Shown in pieces: positions 40,062-48,111 of a DNA stretch of 64,000 nt. A model generated the notes under the pieces. It was given only the letters and a program-made list of their open reading frames with translations. It ran no database searches and was not told the DNA's origin. The stretch comes from SXMI01 sp964391365 (GTDB lineage: Bacteria > Actinomycetota > Acidimicrobiia > Acidimicrobiales > Microtrichaceae). The position numbers and the translations under genes were made by a program. The stretch covers positions 1 to 64,000 of the forward strand of contig CAYMKW010000003.1 of the NCBI GenBank assembly GCA_964391365.1. Direction: 5' to 3'. How positions within the stretch are numbered: the first letter of the stretch is position 1; each line of letters begins with the position of its first letter.

Positions 40062-41708
40062 TCAGCCCTGAGCCGGGCGACCCCGCGCGGACAGCTCGTC
40101 GATGCGGACGCTGTGCCGGCCGTCCTCGGCATCCCCCAGCTCGGTGATCCACAGCAGGACGAGTCGTCCGGGAGCCCCTCGGGTGTCCACCTCGACCGTC
40201 CCGCGGACGTCCTGCACCTCGGCCGACGGCGTGAGGCCCCCCAGATCGATGGCCTCGGTGGACTCGGCGTCGATGACGTAGACGGATCCACTCCAGCCGT
40301 CGTCGCTCGACTGGATCCGCACCCGGTCGACCAGGGATCGGGACTCGAGGACCAGCGCCACGCCCACACCCGTCTTGGCACCGAAGAACCCGCGTTCGTC
40401 GTAGAGCTCGGTCCGCCAGCCGGTGTCCGCATCGCCATCCGCGACGGCGGGCGCATCGCTGTCGTTCTCGCCCTTGGTCCCACTGCCCTGGGGGTCGAAG
40501 GTGCCGACTCGTGCGATCGCCAGCGGCTCGAGCTCCTGGGCCGGGGCGGTCGGCGCCGGCTCTGCCGGGACCTCTTCCTGCCGGGACTCACGCACCAGGA
40601 GTCCGGCCACGGTGAGCGCAGCACCCACGAGGACGATCATGAGGGCGGGCAGCAGCCAACCGCGCTCGGACGCCGTGAACGACTCCGGGTCCTCGTCGTG
40701 GTACCCGGGTCCCGCCGCCGACTCGAAGCCAGTGGGTGGTCCGGGGACGTGGACGGTCCCGCCGAGCAGGGCCGCGCGGAAGTCGGCGGCGGTCGAGAAG
40801 CGCTGGTCCGGTTCCATCGCCAACGCCACCATCAGGACCTCGGCCAGATGGTGCGGGACGTCGGCCCGCACCTGTCGCGGGTCGAGCGGGGCAGTGTGCA
40901 GCCTCGCGAGTGCGATGGCGGCTGCCGTGTCGCCGGCGAACGGGCTCCGGCCGGTGACGCACTCGAAGAGCACCACGCCGAGCGAGTACAGGTCGGCGCG
41001 ACCATCGAGTTCGAGGTGCTGCAGCTGTTCGGGGGCGAGGTAGGTGGCGGTCCCCACGAGGGAGCCCTCCTGGGTCAGCTGTGTCTGACCGTCGGCGACG
41101 GCGATGCCGAAGTCGGCCAGTTTCACTCGGCCGTCACGGCACAACAGGATGTTCGACGGCTTGATGTCCCGGTGCACCAACCCGGCCCGGTGGGCGGCCT
41201 CGAGGGCGTCGAGCACCCGGAGCCCGACCCGCTCGGTGGTGGCGGCGTCCAGGACGCCCCGTTCATCGATCAGGTCGCGCAACGTCGTCGCGTCGAGCAG
41301 CTCCATGACGATCGCCTCGTGATCCCCGTCGCTGCAGGTGTCGAACACGCCGACCACTCCGGGATCGTTGATCCTCGCTGCCGCCTTCGCCTCCTGTCGG
41401 AACCGCTCGACGAACAGTGGGTCCGTTGCCAGGTGGGGGTGCAGGAGCTTCACTGCCACCCGTCGGGCGAGGACCGTGTCGGTGCCCTCCCAGACCTGGG
41501 CCATCCCGCCCGAGCCGATCAGCCGATCCAGCCGGTAACGGCCGCAGAGCACCAGGCCGGAGAGTCCCGCACTCGCCGATGTGATCGGGGCGCCAGGTGT
41601 CGCCGGTGTGATCGGGGCACCGGGTGTCGCCGGTGTGATCGGGGCACCGGGTGTCGCCGGTGTGATCGGGGCGCCGGGGCTCGTTCCGGCTCGGGTCTCA
41701 TCCACCAT
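40062..41708 (-). CDS. Active-looking Ser/Thr kinase with MviN-like ectodomain
   Basis: A 548-residue transmembrane kinase. A GAPITPATP tandem repeat (about 12-45) leads to the kinase domain: GSGGMAQV (66-72), Lys87 in AVK, HRDIKPSN with Asp181 and Asn186, DFG at 199-201, APE at 225-227. All catalytic residues are present. One transmembrane helix (351-372) is followed by an ectodomain (about 395-540) with a discoidin-like pattern, ARVGTFDPQGSGTKGENDSD and GWRTELY. Mycobacterial MviN (Rv3910) has a pseudokinase with a similar outer domain fused to the MurJ flippase. No flippase is present here. Its start overlaps the DUF6049 gene by 11 nt. Confidence 0.9.
   Translation of the reverse strand: MVDETRAGTSPGAPITPATPGAPITPATPGAPITPATPGAPITSASAGLSGLVLCGRYRLDRLIGSGGMAQVWEGTDTVLARRVAVKLLHPHLATDPLFVERFRQEAKAAARINDPGVVGVFDTCSDGDHEAIVMELLDATTLRDLIDERGVLDAATTERVGLRVLDALEAAHRAGLVHRDIKPSNILLCRDGRVKLADFGIAVADGQTQLTQEGSLVGTATYLAPEQLQHLELDGRADLYSLGVVLFECVTGRSPFAGDTAAAIALARLHTAPLDPRQVRADVPHHLAEVLMVALAMEPDQRFSTAADFRAALLGGTVHVPGPPTGFESAAGPGYHDEDPESFTASERGWLLPALMIVLVGAALTVAGLLVRESRQEEVPAEPAPTAPAQELEPLAIARVGTFDPQGSGTKGENDSDAPAVADGDADTGWRTELYDERGFFGAKTGVGVALVLESRSLVDRVRIQSSDDGWSGSVYVIDAESTEAIDLGGLTPSAEVQDVRGTVEVDTRGAPGRLVLLWITELGDAEDGRHSVRIDELSARGRPAQG
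41580..41678 (-). repeat. 27-bp tandem repeat in the kinase gene
   Basis: Three whole 27-bp units (41580-41606, 41607-41633, 41634-41660) and a partial fourth encode GAPITPATP repeats. The second and third units are identical and the first differs slightly, so the copy number probably varies by slippage. The frame is kept, giving a flexible Pro/Thr N-terminal segment. Confidence 0.85.
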
Positions 41709-43905
41709 CGGCGACGCTACCGTCGTCGGACGACGGTGGTGTCGGCGCCCGGTCTGTCGGATCGGGTGCGGACCCCTCGCCCGGATCCGACGTCGCGCTG
41801 GGGTGTCGACCGTCGTCCCGGACGGTGTGGCGGCGGCGCCGCCGGACCGTCACGAGCCACCACCAGGCGAGGACCGTGAGCGAGGCGACCGAGAGGGCGG
41901 CGCCGACCCCCGAGATGGTCGAGGCCTGCACGGGCAGTCGGACGGAATCGATCCCGACCGAGTCGTCCGGCGAGGTCACGTCCACCCGCACCACGGACTC
42001 GCCCGGAGCCCGGACCGTGACCCTCAGCTCGACCAGGTTCTCGCCCGGGACCAGACGGACGGTCTGTCGCTCACCGTCGGGGAGTTCCAGACGACTGCTT
42101 CGGACACGCAGGCCGACGTCGACCGGGTAGGGGAGGCCGTTGCGGAACCGGAGCGGGATCGTCGCGTCCCGGCTGGTCAGGACGACCTTGCGTTCCGGGG
42201 GCGCCTCGATCCTGCCGAGGAGCTCGCTCGACTCGACGTCGATGGCGGCGTGCGAGGCCAGACGGCCGGCGGGGTCGATCGCCCGCGCCAGGCTCTGGGT
42301 GTTGACCAGGTCCCAGGTCCGGACCATCGGCTCCACCGGACCGACGACGCTGCGGACACCGATGATCCTCGTCCTCGAGGAGCGGTACTCCGTCACGGGC
42401 CCGGCCTGGTCGACGACCGTGCGGGGTGCCAGGCCGGCCACCACGTACTCCCCGTCCACGGGCCCCGCCGGGGGAGGGATCGCCTCGGGATCGGCCGTGA
42501 GCGGTCCTTCCCCCGTCAGGGCCGGAACGAGCGAGAGCAGCACCGAGGGGTCGAGCTGGGGTGGGACGAAGAGGACCGACTGCGGACCGGGGAACGAGTC
42601 GGTGTCGTCGTCCACGGCGTCGAACCAATCGGCGCTGAGCTCGGCGGCCACGAGGTTGGCGACGACGCCGGGGTCGAGGTCGGGCTCGAGCGTGAGCAGC
42701 CCGAGGAGGGGATCGTCCGCCACCACCGTCAGCGGCTCCGGCGGTGCCTCGTCGGATGTCGTCGGTTGCCCGTCGGTCAGGACCATGGTCCGGGTCCGGG
42801 CCGTTCGTTCGTCGGTGCCGTCGGGCAGCAGGAGCCGGTCGGCCGGCAGGACGACCCGGGTGGTCCCGAGGGCCGTGACGGCCGGGAGTGCCTCCGGGGT
42901 CAGCGTGTCGTCGAGCAGCCAGGTGTGCTCGACCGGCCGTCGGAGCGTCTCTGCCTCGACGACCTGCGACCCGATGGTGAGTTCGTCCTGGAGCACGTCC
43001 AGACCGTTGGCCGTGATGATTCCGCCGACGTCGACCGGGACGTCGGTCCGGCGGATGCTGCGGGCCCGCAGGCCCGGACGTTGGAGCGCTGCGGTGAGCG
43101 CCTCGGCGGTGAGTGTCTCGGAGCGACCGGCCCCCGTGAGCAGGTTCGGGCTGATGGCGAGCGAGAGCGGGGCCTCGGGGACGGCCTCGAGCAGACCGGC
43201 CACGTCGTCGAGGCTCGACAGCAGCTCGTCGTCGACGACCGAGCGGCCGTCCGGGGCGAGCGACGGCGGCCCGTCGAGTCCGACGGCGAGCGTCACCGAC
43301 GTCCGGGCCGGCCGACCGTCCCGGCCCACCGGCGCCGTCTCGGGCGGTCGAACCATGAACACGGTCCGCTCCCAGACGCTGGCGCCCGTCGCGTCGCGGA
43401 GCTCGAGCGAGACCGGGTGGATGCCGTCATCGGGCACCACCAGCCGACCGTTGGCACCGGTGCTCGAGTTGGTGATCTGCAACGGGATGACCCAACCGGC
43501 CGCCGGGTTCCCGAGCAGGGCCGCCGGCAGTTCGATCGGGCCCTCCAGGACCGACCCGGCCGAGCCTCCGTTCGCGACACGGGAGACCTCGGCCCGCAGG
43601 TCCGAACCGCTGCTCAGCCGCCGGTGGATCCGGACCTCCATGGTCGAGTCCGGCGGGACCGCTGTGGTCGGGGCGAACCGCAGCTCGAACGTGCCGGTCG
43701 GAGGGACCGATGGAGTCACGAAGGTGACCTCGAGGGCCGCTGGTGCAGGTGACGGTTGCGCCGGCGGTTGCTGTGACGACCTGGGCGAACTCCCTGCTGG
43801 AGTCGCGCCGGTCGGACCGACCGCAGCAGCCACGACGGCCAGAGCGAGAGCGACGAGGAGTCGGATGGGCCCCGACCGGTTGCGGGGAGCGGAGCGGTCG
43901 TTCAC
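41698..43905 (-). CDS. DUF6049-like secreted, membrane-anchored protein
   Basis: A 735-residue protein: signal segment (LLVALALAVVAAAVGPTGAT), a long extracytoplasmic part, then a C-terminal helix (GAALSVASLTVLAWWWLVTV) and RRRRRH tail. The layout matches Rv3909-like DUF6049 proteins, encoded just upstream of mviN/murJ in mycobacteria. No catalytic motif was found; a cell-wall role is inferred from context. GTG 43905 overlaps the GNAT gene stop; its end overlaps the kinase start, so all three form one operon. Confidence 0.83.
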   Translation of the reverse strand: MNDRSAPRNRSGPIRLLVALALAVVAAAVGPTGATPAGSSPRSSQQPPAQPSPAPAALEVTFVTPSVPPTGTFELRFAPTTAVPPDSTMEVRIHRRLSSGSDLRAEVSRVANGGSAGSVLEGPIELPAALLGNPAAGWVIPLQITNSSTGANGRLVVPDDGIHPVSLELRDATGASVWERTVFMVRPPETAPVGRDGRPARTSVTLAVGLDGPPSLAPDGRSVVDDELLSSLDDVAGLLEAVPEAPLSLAISPNLLTGAGRSETLTAEALTAALQRPGLRARSIRRTDVPVDVGGIITANGLDVLQDELTIGSQVVEAETLRRPVEHTWLLDDTLTPEALPAVTALGTTRVVLPADRLLLPDGTDERTARTRTMVLTDGQPTTSDEAPPEPLTVVADDPLLGLLTLEPDLDPGVVANLVAAELSADWFDAVDDDTDSFPGPQSVLFVPPQLDPSVLLSLVPALTGEGPLTADPEAIPPPAGPVDGEYVVAGLAPRTVVDQAGPVTEYRSSRTRIIGVRSVVGPVEPMVRTWDLVNTQSLARAIDPAGRLASHAAIDVESSELLGRIEAPPERKVVLTSRDATIPLRFRNGLPYPVDVGLRVRSSRLELPDGERQTVRLVPGENLVELRVTVRAPGESVVRVDVTSPDDSVGIDSVRLPVQASTISGVGAALSVASLTVLAWWWLVTVRRRRRHTVRDDGRHPSATSDPGEGSAPDPTDRAPTPPSSDDGSVADGG

Positions 43906-44636
43906 GGGATCCTGCGGACGAGCACGACCAGGTCGCTCGGGGTCATCCGGAAGCCCAGGTGCCGGTAGAGCCTGAGCGCCCGCTCGTTGTCGACCTGGGT
44001 GTTCACGAGCAGCCGGTTGCAGCGGTGGCGGTCGGCCCAGCGGAGGGCGTCCCGGCAGAGCGCCGTGGCCAGACCTGATCCAGCGTGCTCCGGGTCGGTC
44101 GCCAGGCGCTGCAGGAACGCCTGGGATCCGCTCCGCCCGGTGATCGCGTAGGCGACCACGACGCCGCCGGCCTCGGCGACCCGGAAGCGGGCCGATGGTG
44201 TGGCGGTCTCGGCGTCGTGCATGGACGCGGCGTCGAGCCGCCAGAACTCGGGGAACGCTCGGTGATCGACCCGGAGCGCTGCCGGTCGATCCCGGCGGCG
44301 CGCCCGGCGGAGCCGGACGCCGTCCGGAGGATTCGGACGTCCGGCGTCGGACGACGCGGGGTCGATGGCCAGCACCCGCAACCGGTCGAACTCCTCGAAC
44401 CCCAGTCGGACGAACGGTCCGGTCTCATCGGGGTGGAGCGCCGAGGTGATCACCGACGAGTACCCCGCGGCGGACAGTCGTTCCACGCACTCGTGGAGGC
44501 TGTGGTCGTGGATCCGCACCGTGTCGGGTGCCAGCGCGAGGTAGGCGATGCGTGGGTCGGCGTGCCACGGACCGACCCGGTAGCGGTCTCGTCCCACGGT
44601 CAGGGTCGCTCGGGAGGTCGTGGCGCGGGAGGTCAT
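43902..44636 (-). CDS. GNAT-family acetyltransferase
   Basis: A 244-residue protein with two GNAT halves. The C-terminal half contains the acetyl-CoA-binding pattern LATDPEHAGSGLATALCRDA (a V/A-x-P-xx-x-G-x-G-x-A variant) and LLVNTQVDNERALRLYRHLGF, the usual GNAT closing motif. The N-terminal half has YSSVITSALHPDETGPFVRLGF. Substrate unknown. ATG at 44636 is the first gene of the GNAT-DUF6049-kinase operon, divergent from the nucleotidyltransferase gene. Confidence 0.85.
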   Translation of the reverse strand: MTSRATTSRATLTVGRDRYRVGPWHADPRIAYLALAPDTVRIHDHSLHECVERLSAAGYSSVITSALHPDETGPFVRLGFEEFDRLRVLAIDPASSDAGRPNPPDGVRLRRARRRDRPAALRVDHRAFPEFWRLDAASMHDAETATPSARFRVAEAGGVVVAYAITGRSGSQAFLQRLATDPEHAGSGLATALCRDALRWADRHRCNRLLVNTQVDNERALRLYRHLGFRMTPSDLVVLVRRIP

Positions 44637-44711
44637 GGTGCAGATCAACTCGGCACGCCCTCGGTGCCGGCCCAGAGCGTACGGGGCGCCGAGGGCTCCG
44701 TCGTGTCCCGG

Positions 44712-44717
44712 TACGCT
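44712..44717 (+). promoter_or_regulatory. Leaderless-type -10 of the nucleotidyltransferase gene
   Basis: TACGCT ends 6 nt before ATG 44724 with no Shine-Dalgarno in between. This predicts an mRNA starting at or next to the start codon. Confidence 0.5.
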
Positions 44718-44723
44718 CGGACC

Positions 44724-46205
44724 ATGGGTCCTGAGCGCGTCCGCCGCCTGATCGACCAGGTCGCTCCGCTGACCGAGGCCTTCGAGCGAGCCGGCCATCG
44801 GCTGTACCTGGTGGGCGGCAGCGTCCGCGATCTGTTCGTCGCCGAGGGCGCAGATGCCTCCGACGGGCCCCACACCGATGTGGAGGATCCGGCCGGCCCC
44901 ACACCCGACGGGATCGTGGTCGGTGCACCGGACGTCGACCTGACGACCGACGCGCTCCCCGATGAGATCAAGGCCATCGTCGGGCCGGTCGTCGACGCCC
45001 TGTGGACCACGGGAGAACGGTTCGGGACGATCGGTGTGCGGTCGGGCGGCCGGGACGTCGAGATCACCACGCACCGGGCCGAGGCCTACCGTCCCGACAG
45101 TCGCAAGCCCGAGGTCGCCTTCAGCACCGACGTGCTCGACGATCTGAGTCGTCGGGACTTCACGGTCAACGCCATGGCGCTCGAGGTGACCTCGCCCTCC
45201 CCGACGCTGATCGACCCCCACGACGGTCTCGCCGACCTCAACGCCAGGATCCTGCGCACCCCGCTGTCGCCGGAGGAGTCCTTCTCCGACGATCCCCTGA
45301 GGATGCTCCGGGCGGCGCGTTTCGTGGCCCGGTACGGACTGCATCCGACCGACGACCTGGTCGAGGCGGTCCGCAACGGTCTGGACCGGATGGAGATCGT
45401 CTCGGCCGAGCGCGTCCGGGACGAGTTGTGCAAGCTCGTCGTGGTTCCCGACCCGTCCGCCGGCCTCTGGTTCGCCAGCGACACGGGGCTGGCGGCGACC
45501 TTCCTGCCGGAGCTGCCCGACATGCGACTGGAGCAGGACCCGATCCACCGGCACAAGGACGTGCTGACCCACACGATCGCCGTGGTCGCCCAGTCCGAGT
45601 GCCGGCTGCGGGTCCGTCTCGCCGCCCTGTTCCACGACGTGGGCAAGCCCAAGACGCGGTCGGTGGGACCGAAGGGTGTCTCGTTCCACCACCACGAGGT
45701 GGTGGGCGCCCGCATGACCCGGGACAGGATGAAGGCCCTCCGGTTCTCCAAGGTGCTCGTCGACGACGTCACCCAGCTCGTGTACCTCCACCTGCGGTTC
45801 CACACGTACCAGATGGGCTGGAGCGACTCGGCGGTCCGCCGGTTCGTCCGTGACGCCGGCCCGCTCCTCGAGGACCTCATCGCGCTGACCCGGGCGGACT
45901 GCACCACCCGGAACCAGCGCAAGGCCGCTGCGCTCAGTCATCGGATCGACGAGCTGGAGGAGCGCATCGCCGCCCTGCAGGAGGCCGAGGCGGTGCGGTC
46001 GATCCGTCCCGACCTGGACGGGGCCGAGGTGATGCGCCACCTGGACATCGGACCCGGCCCGGTGGTCGGTCAGGCGCTCGCCCACCTGTTGGAGCTCCGG
46101 CTCGACCGGGGGCCGATGGACCGGGATGCCGCCCTGGCGGCGCTCGACGAGTGGTACGGATCGCAGACCGGCACCGATGGGCGCCGCGACGAGAGGAGCA
46201 CCTGA
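44724..46205 (+). CDS. CCA-adding tRNA nucleotidyltransferase / poly(A) polymerase family
   Basis: A 493-residue class II nucleotidyltransferase. Motifs: LYLVGGSVRDL, APDVDLTTDA with catalytic DxD, RRDFTVNAMAL, DPLRMLRAARFVARYG, and an HD phosphohydrolase domain (LFHDVGKPKTR). This architecture, with an HD domain, matches the mycobacterial pcnA (Rv3907c) group that lies near mviN, but whether the enzyme adds CCA or poly(A) cannot be told. ATG overlaps nothing; its stop overlaps the uspA ATG by one base. Confidence 0.92.
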   Translation: MGPERVRRLIDQVAPLTEAFERAGHRLYLVGGSVRDLFVAEGADASDGPHTDVEDPAGPTPDGIVVGAPDVDLTTDALPDEIKAIVGPVVDALWTTGERFGTIGVRSGGRDVEITTHRAEAYRPDSRKPEVAFSTDVLDDLSRRDFTVNAMALEVTSPSPTLIDPHDGLADLNARILRTPLSPEESFSDDPLRMLRAARFVARYGLHPTDDLVEAVRNGLDRMEIVSAERVRDELCKLVVVPDPSAGLWFASDTGLAATFLPELPDMRLEQDPIHRHKDVLTHTIAVVAQSECRLRVRLAALFHDVGKPKTRSVGPKGVSFHHHEVVGARMTRDRMKALRFSKVLVDDVTQLVYLHLRFHTYQMGWSDSAVRRFVRDAGPLLEDLIALTRADCTTRNQRKAAALSHRIDELEERIAALQEAEAVRSIRPDLDGAEVMRHLDIGPGPVVGQALAHLLELRLDRGPMDRDAALAALDEWYGSQTGTDGRRDERST

Positions 46206-46636
46206 TGGCCGGGATCGTGGTGGGTGTCGATGGGTCCGAGCACTCGCTCGGGGCGCTCCGATGGGCGGCGTCGGAGGCCAGGCTGCGCGGATCCGCGATC
46301 CGGGTGGTCGGAGCCTTCACCACCCCGCTGATGAGCACGGGCTACGAGGTGGCGGCCCCGGATCCGGAGGATCTCCGGGCGGCCTCCGAGACCATGCTCG
46401 GCGCCGCCGTGGACGCCACGTCGGCCGCCGGGCTTCTCGACGGCCTGGACGTGACCGTCGAGGCGCTCGAGGGGCACCCCGGTGAGCGGCTGATCACGCT
46501 GTCCGAGGACGCCGAGCTCCTGGTCGTGGGGTCCCGCGGCCACGGAGGCTTCGTCGGGCTACTGCTCGGGTCGGTCACGACCTACTGCGTCAACCACGCC
46601 CGTTGTCCGGTGGTCGTGGTCCGCGGCGCTGACTGA
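46205..46636 (+). CDS. Universal stress protein (UspA family)
   Basis: A 143-residue Usp-fold protein, starting IVVGVDGSEHSLGALRWA, with the ATP-binding motif GSRGHGGFVGLLLGSVT near the C-terminus (G-2X-G-9X-GS). It probably binds ATP. It is coupled to the nucleotidyltransferase gene (TGATG). Confidence 0.92.
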   Translation: MAGIVVGVDGSEHSLGALRWAASEARLRGSAIRVVGAFTTPLMSTGYEVAAPDPEDLRAASETMLGAAVDATSAAGLLDGLDVTVEALEGHPGERLITLSEDAELLVVGSRGHGGFVGLLLGSVTTYCVNHARCPVVVVRGAD

Positions 46637-46651
46637 GCGGCAGCGGCCCGG

Positions 46652-47458
46652 TCAGATCCCGAGCTTGCGGGCCCGGATCACGAGGGTCTCCGGCACCCAC
46701 TCGCTGAGGGACGACCGGTGGAGGCTCGTTCCGGCGGCGCTCGCCTGCGGCTCCAGGACGGTGTCCACCCGGAAGCTGGCCCGCGTGAGCGTGGTGAACA
46801 GCTCGCCGAAGGAGTGCGGATGGGTGACCCCCTCATCAGCTCCGGCCCGCCAGGCGAGCGGCGTGGAGCTCCAGGACGTCCGGGTGAGCGTCGGCGGCTG
46901 CTGCTCGGTGTCGTCGTCCTCGAGCATGGTCGCGAACGGGTGGGGGAGCGACAGGAGGAACGGGGACTCCGGTGTGAGCACCCGGTGGACCTGTCGGATC
47001 ACCCGGCTCAGGTCCTGCACGGCGGCGAGGGCGTAGACGGAGACCACCAGGTCGACGGCGTCGGCCCGCAGGAAGGCGAGGTCGGCCAGGTCGCTGTGGT
47101 GGAACTCGATGCGGACCTCGGCCCGCTCCGCAGCGGCCCGGGCCTGGGCCAGTCGGGCGGTGGAGGATTCGACGGCGATGACCCGTGCACCCCGCCGGGC
47201 CAGGGCGATCGCAGCTGCGCCGGTCCCGCAGCCCAGGTCGAGCACGCGCCGGCCGTCCACCGAGCCGATCAGCTTGGCGAGCTGCTCGTGGTCGAGGTCC
47301 GGCCCCAGCTGCACCAGGTCACCGGTCAGTTCCGTGCCGTGCGGGAAGCTCAGCGGGGGCAGCGGTTCGGGGGAGGCGTCCTCGGCGACCAGGACCGGTC
47401 GGCTGTCGAGGTTCCCCGCCGACGGATGCCGGCGGACGGTGGTGGTGGGGGGAGCCAT
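46652..47458 (-). CDS. SAM-dependent methyltransferase (class I)
   Basis: A 268-residue protein. SAM motif I is RRVLDLGCGTGAAAIALARRG, followed by VIAVESSTARLAQAR, DLVVSVYALAAVQDL and a C-terminal SEWVPETLVIRARK segment. The substrate is unknown. ATG 47458 is preferred to an adjacent GTG; GGAAGG lies very close upstream. It converges on uspA and diverges from DUF5318. Confidence 0.88.
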   Translation of the reverse strand: MAPPTTTVRRHPSAGNLDSRPVLVAEDASPEPLPPLSFPHGTELTGDLVQLGPDLDHEQLAKLIGSVDGRRVLDLGCGTGAAAIALARRGARVIAVESSTARLAQARAAAERAEVRIEFHHSDLADLAFLRADAVDLVVSVYALAAVQDLSRVIRQVHRVLTPESPFLLSLPHPFATMLEDDDTEQQPPTLTRTSWSSTPLAWRAGADEGVTHPHSFGELFTTLTRASFRVDTVLEPQASAAGTSLHRSSLSEWVPETLVIRARKLGI

Positions 47459-47556
47459 CACCTTCCATTCTCGCCGGTCCCGACCGTTCGGACGCGGACC
47501 GGTGGTGGACGTTCCCGATGGGATCCGTCCCCCTGCCGGATCGACGGCGCCGGGGG

Positions 47557-47562
47557 TACCGT
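47557..47562 (+). promoter_or_regulatory. Leaderless-type -10 of the DUF5318 gene
   Basis: TACCGT ends 6 nt before GTG 47569; there is no Shine-Dalgarno for that start, so the transcript may be leaderless. Confidence 0.45.
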
Positions 47563-47568
47563 GTGCCC

Positions 47569-48015
47569 GTGCCGTTCACCCAGTCCGAAGCCTCCGGCCG
47601 TCCCGGGCGGGCACCCGGCAGCGTCGACTACCGCTTCGCGCGGCGGCAGGTGCTGCGCCGGGTCCGCTCCGGCGAGCTGCAGCGCTCAGACGTCTGTGAC
47701 GCCCAGCGGGAACTCCTGCGGGTCGCAGAGCACTACTCGCAGCGGGCCACCACGCCGTGCCCGGTCTGCGCCGAGTCCGAGCTCCGCATCGTCCGGTACG
47801 TCTTCGGTCCGCGACTCCCGGCCGGAGGCCGGGCCGTCGCCAGCCGAGCCGAACTGCGCAAGCTCGCCAACGGACGGTCCGGGTTGCGGTGCTACACCGT
47901 CGAGGTCTGTCTGGGGTGCCGCTGGAACCACCTGGTGGAGGTGGTTCCGCTCGCATCGTCCTCGGACTCCGAATCCGGCACGCCTGCACGAGGCCGCCCG
48001 CGGTCGTCCTCCTGA
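47569..48015 (+). CDS. DUF5318 family protein
   Basis: A 148-residue protein with SVDYRFARRQVLRRVRSGELQ, a zinc-knuckle-like pair (CPVCAESE, CLGCRW) and LRKLANGRSGLRCYTVEVC, as in the actinobacterial DUF5318 family (M. tuberculosis Rv0049). GTG 47563 is an alternative start. It lies 96 nt before the penicillin-binding protein gene, as Rv0049 does before ponA1. Function unknown, possibly zinc-binding. Confidence 0.82.
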   Translation: MPFTQSEASGRPGRAPGSVDYRFARRQVLRRVRSGELQRSDVCDAQRELLRVAEHYSQRATTPCPVCAESELRIVRYVFGPRLPAGGRAVASRAELRKLANGRSGLRCYTVEVCLGCRWNHLVEVVPLASSSDSESGTPARGRPRSSS

Positions 48016-48111
48016 GCCGAATCGCAGGCGCCGACGGGACTCCGGGAGCCCCCTCGGGCAGACTCTCGGGGTTCGACCCAGGTCCGGCGTCCGCCGGACC
48101 CACTCTCCGCC

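Noticed and set aside
39674..40624. Longer reading frame upstream of the small membrane protein
   Set aside because: The extra part is antisense to nothing useful but overlaps the kinase on the same strand in another frame, and is Arg/Ser-rich. ATG 40003 fits the TAGGCT element.
41580..41678. CRISPR array
   Set aside because: The repeat is an in-frame coding tandem with no spacers; no direct-repeat/spacer array exists in the window.
41581..43752. 723-codon plus-strand frame antisense to the DUF6049 and kinase genes
   Set aside because: Arg/Gly-rich shadow with no motif; the minus-strand DUF6049 and kinase genes are supported by topology and motifs.
44085..44723. Upstream extension of the nucleotidyltransferase gene
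   Set aside because: It overlaps the GNAT gene on the other strand and adds about 210 residues absent from the family. ATG 44724 with the TACGCT element fits better.
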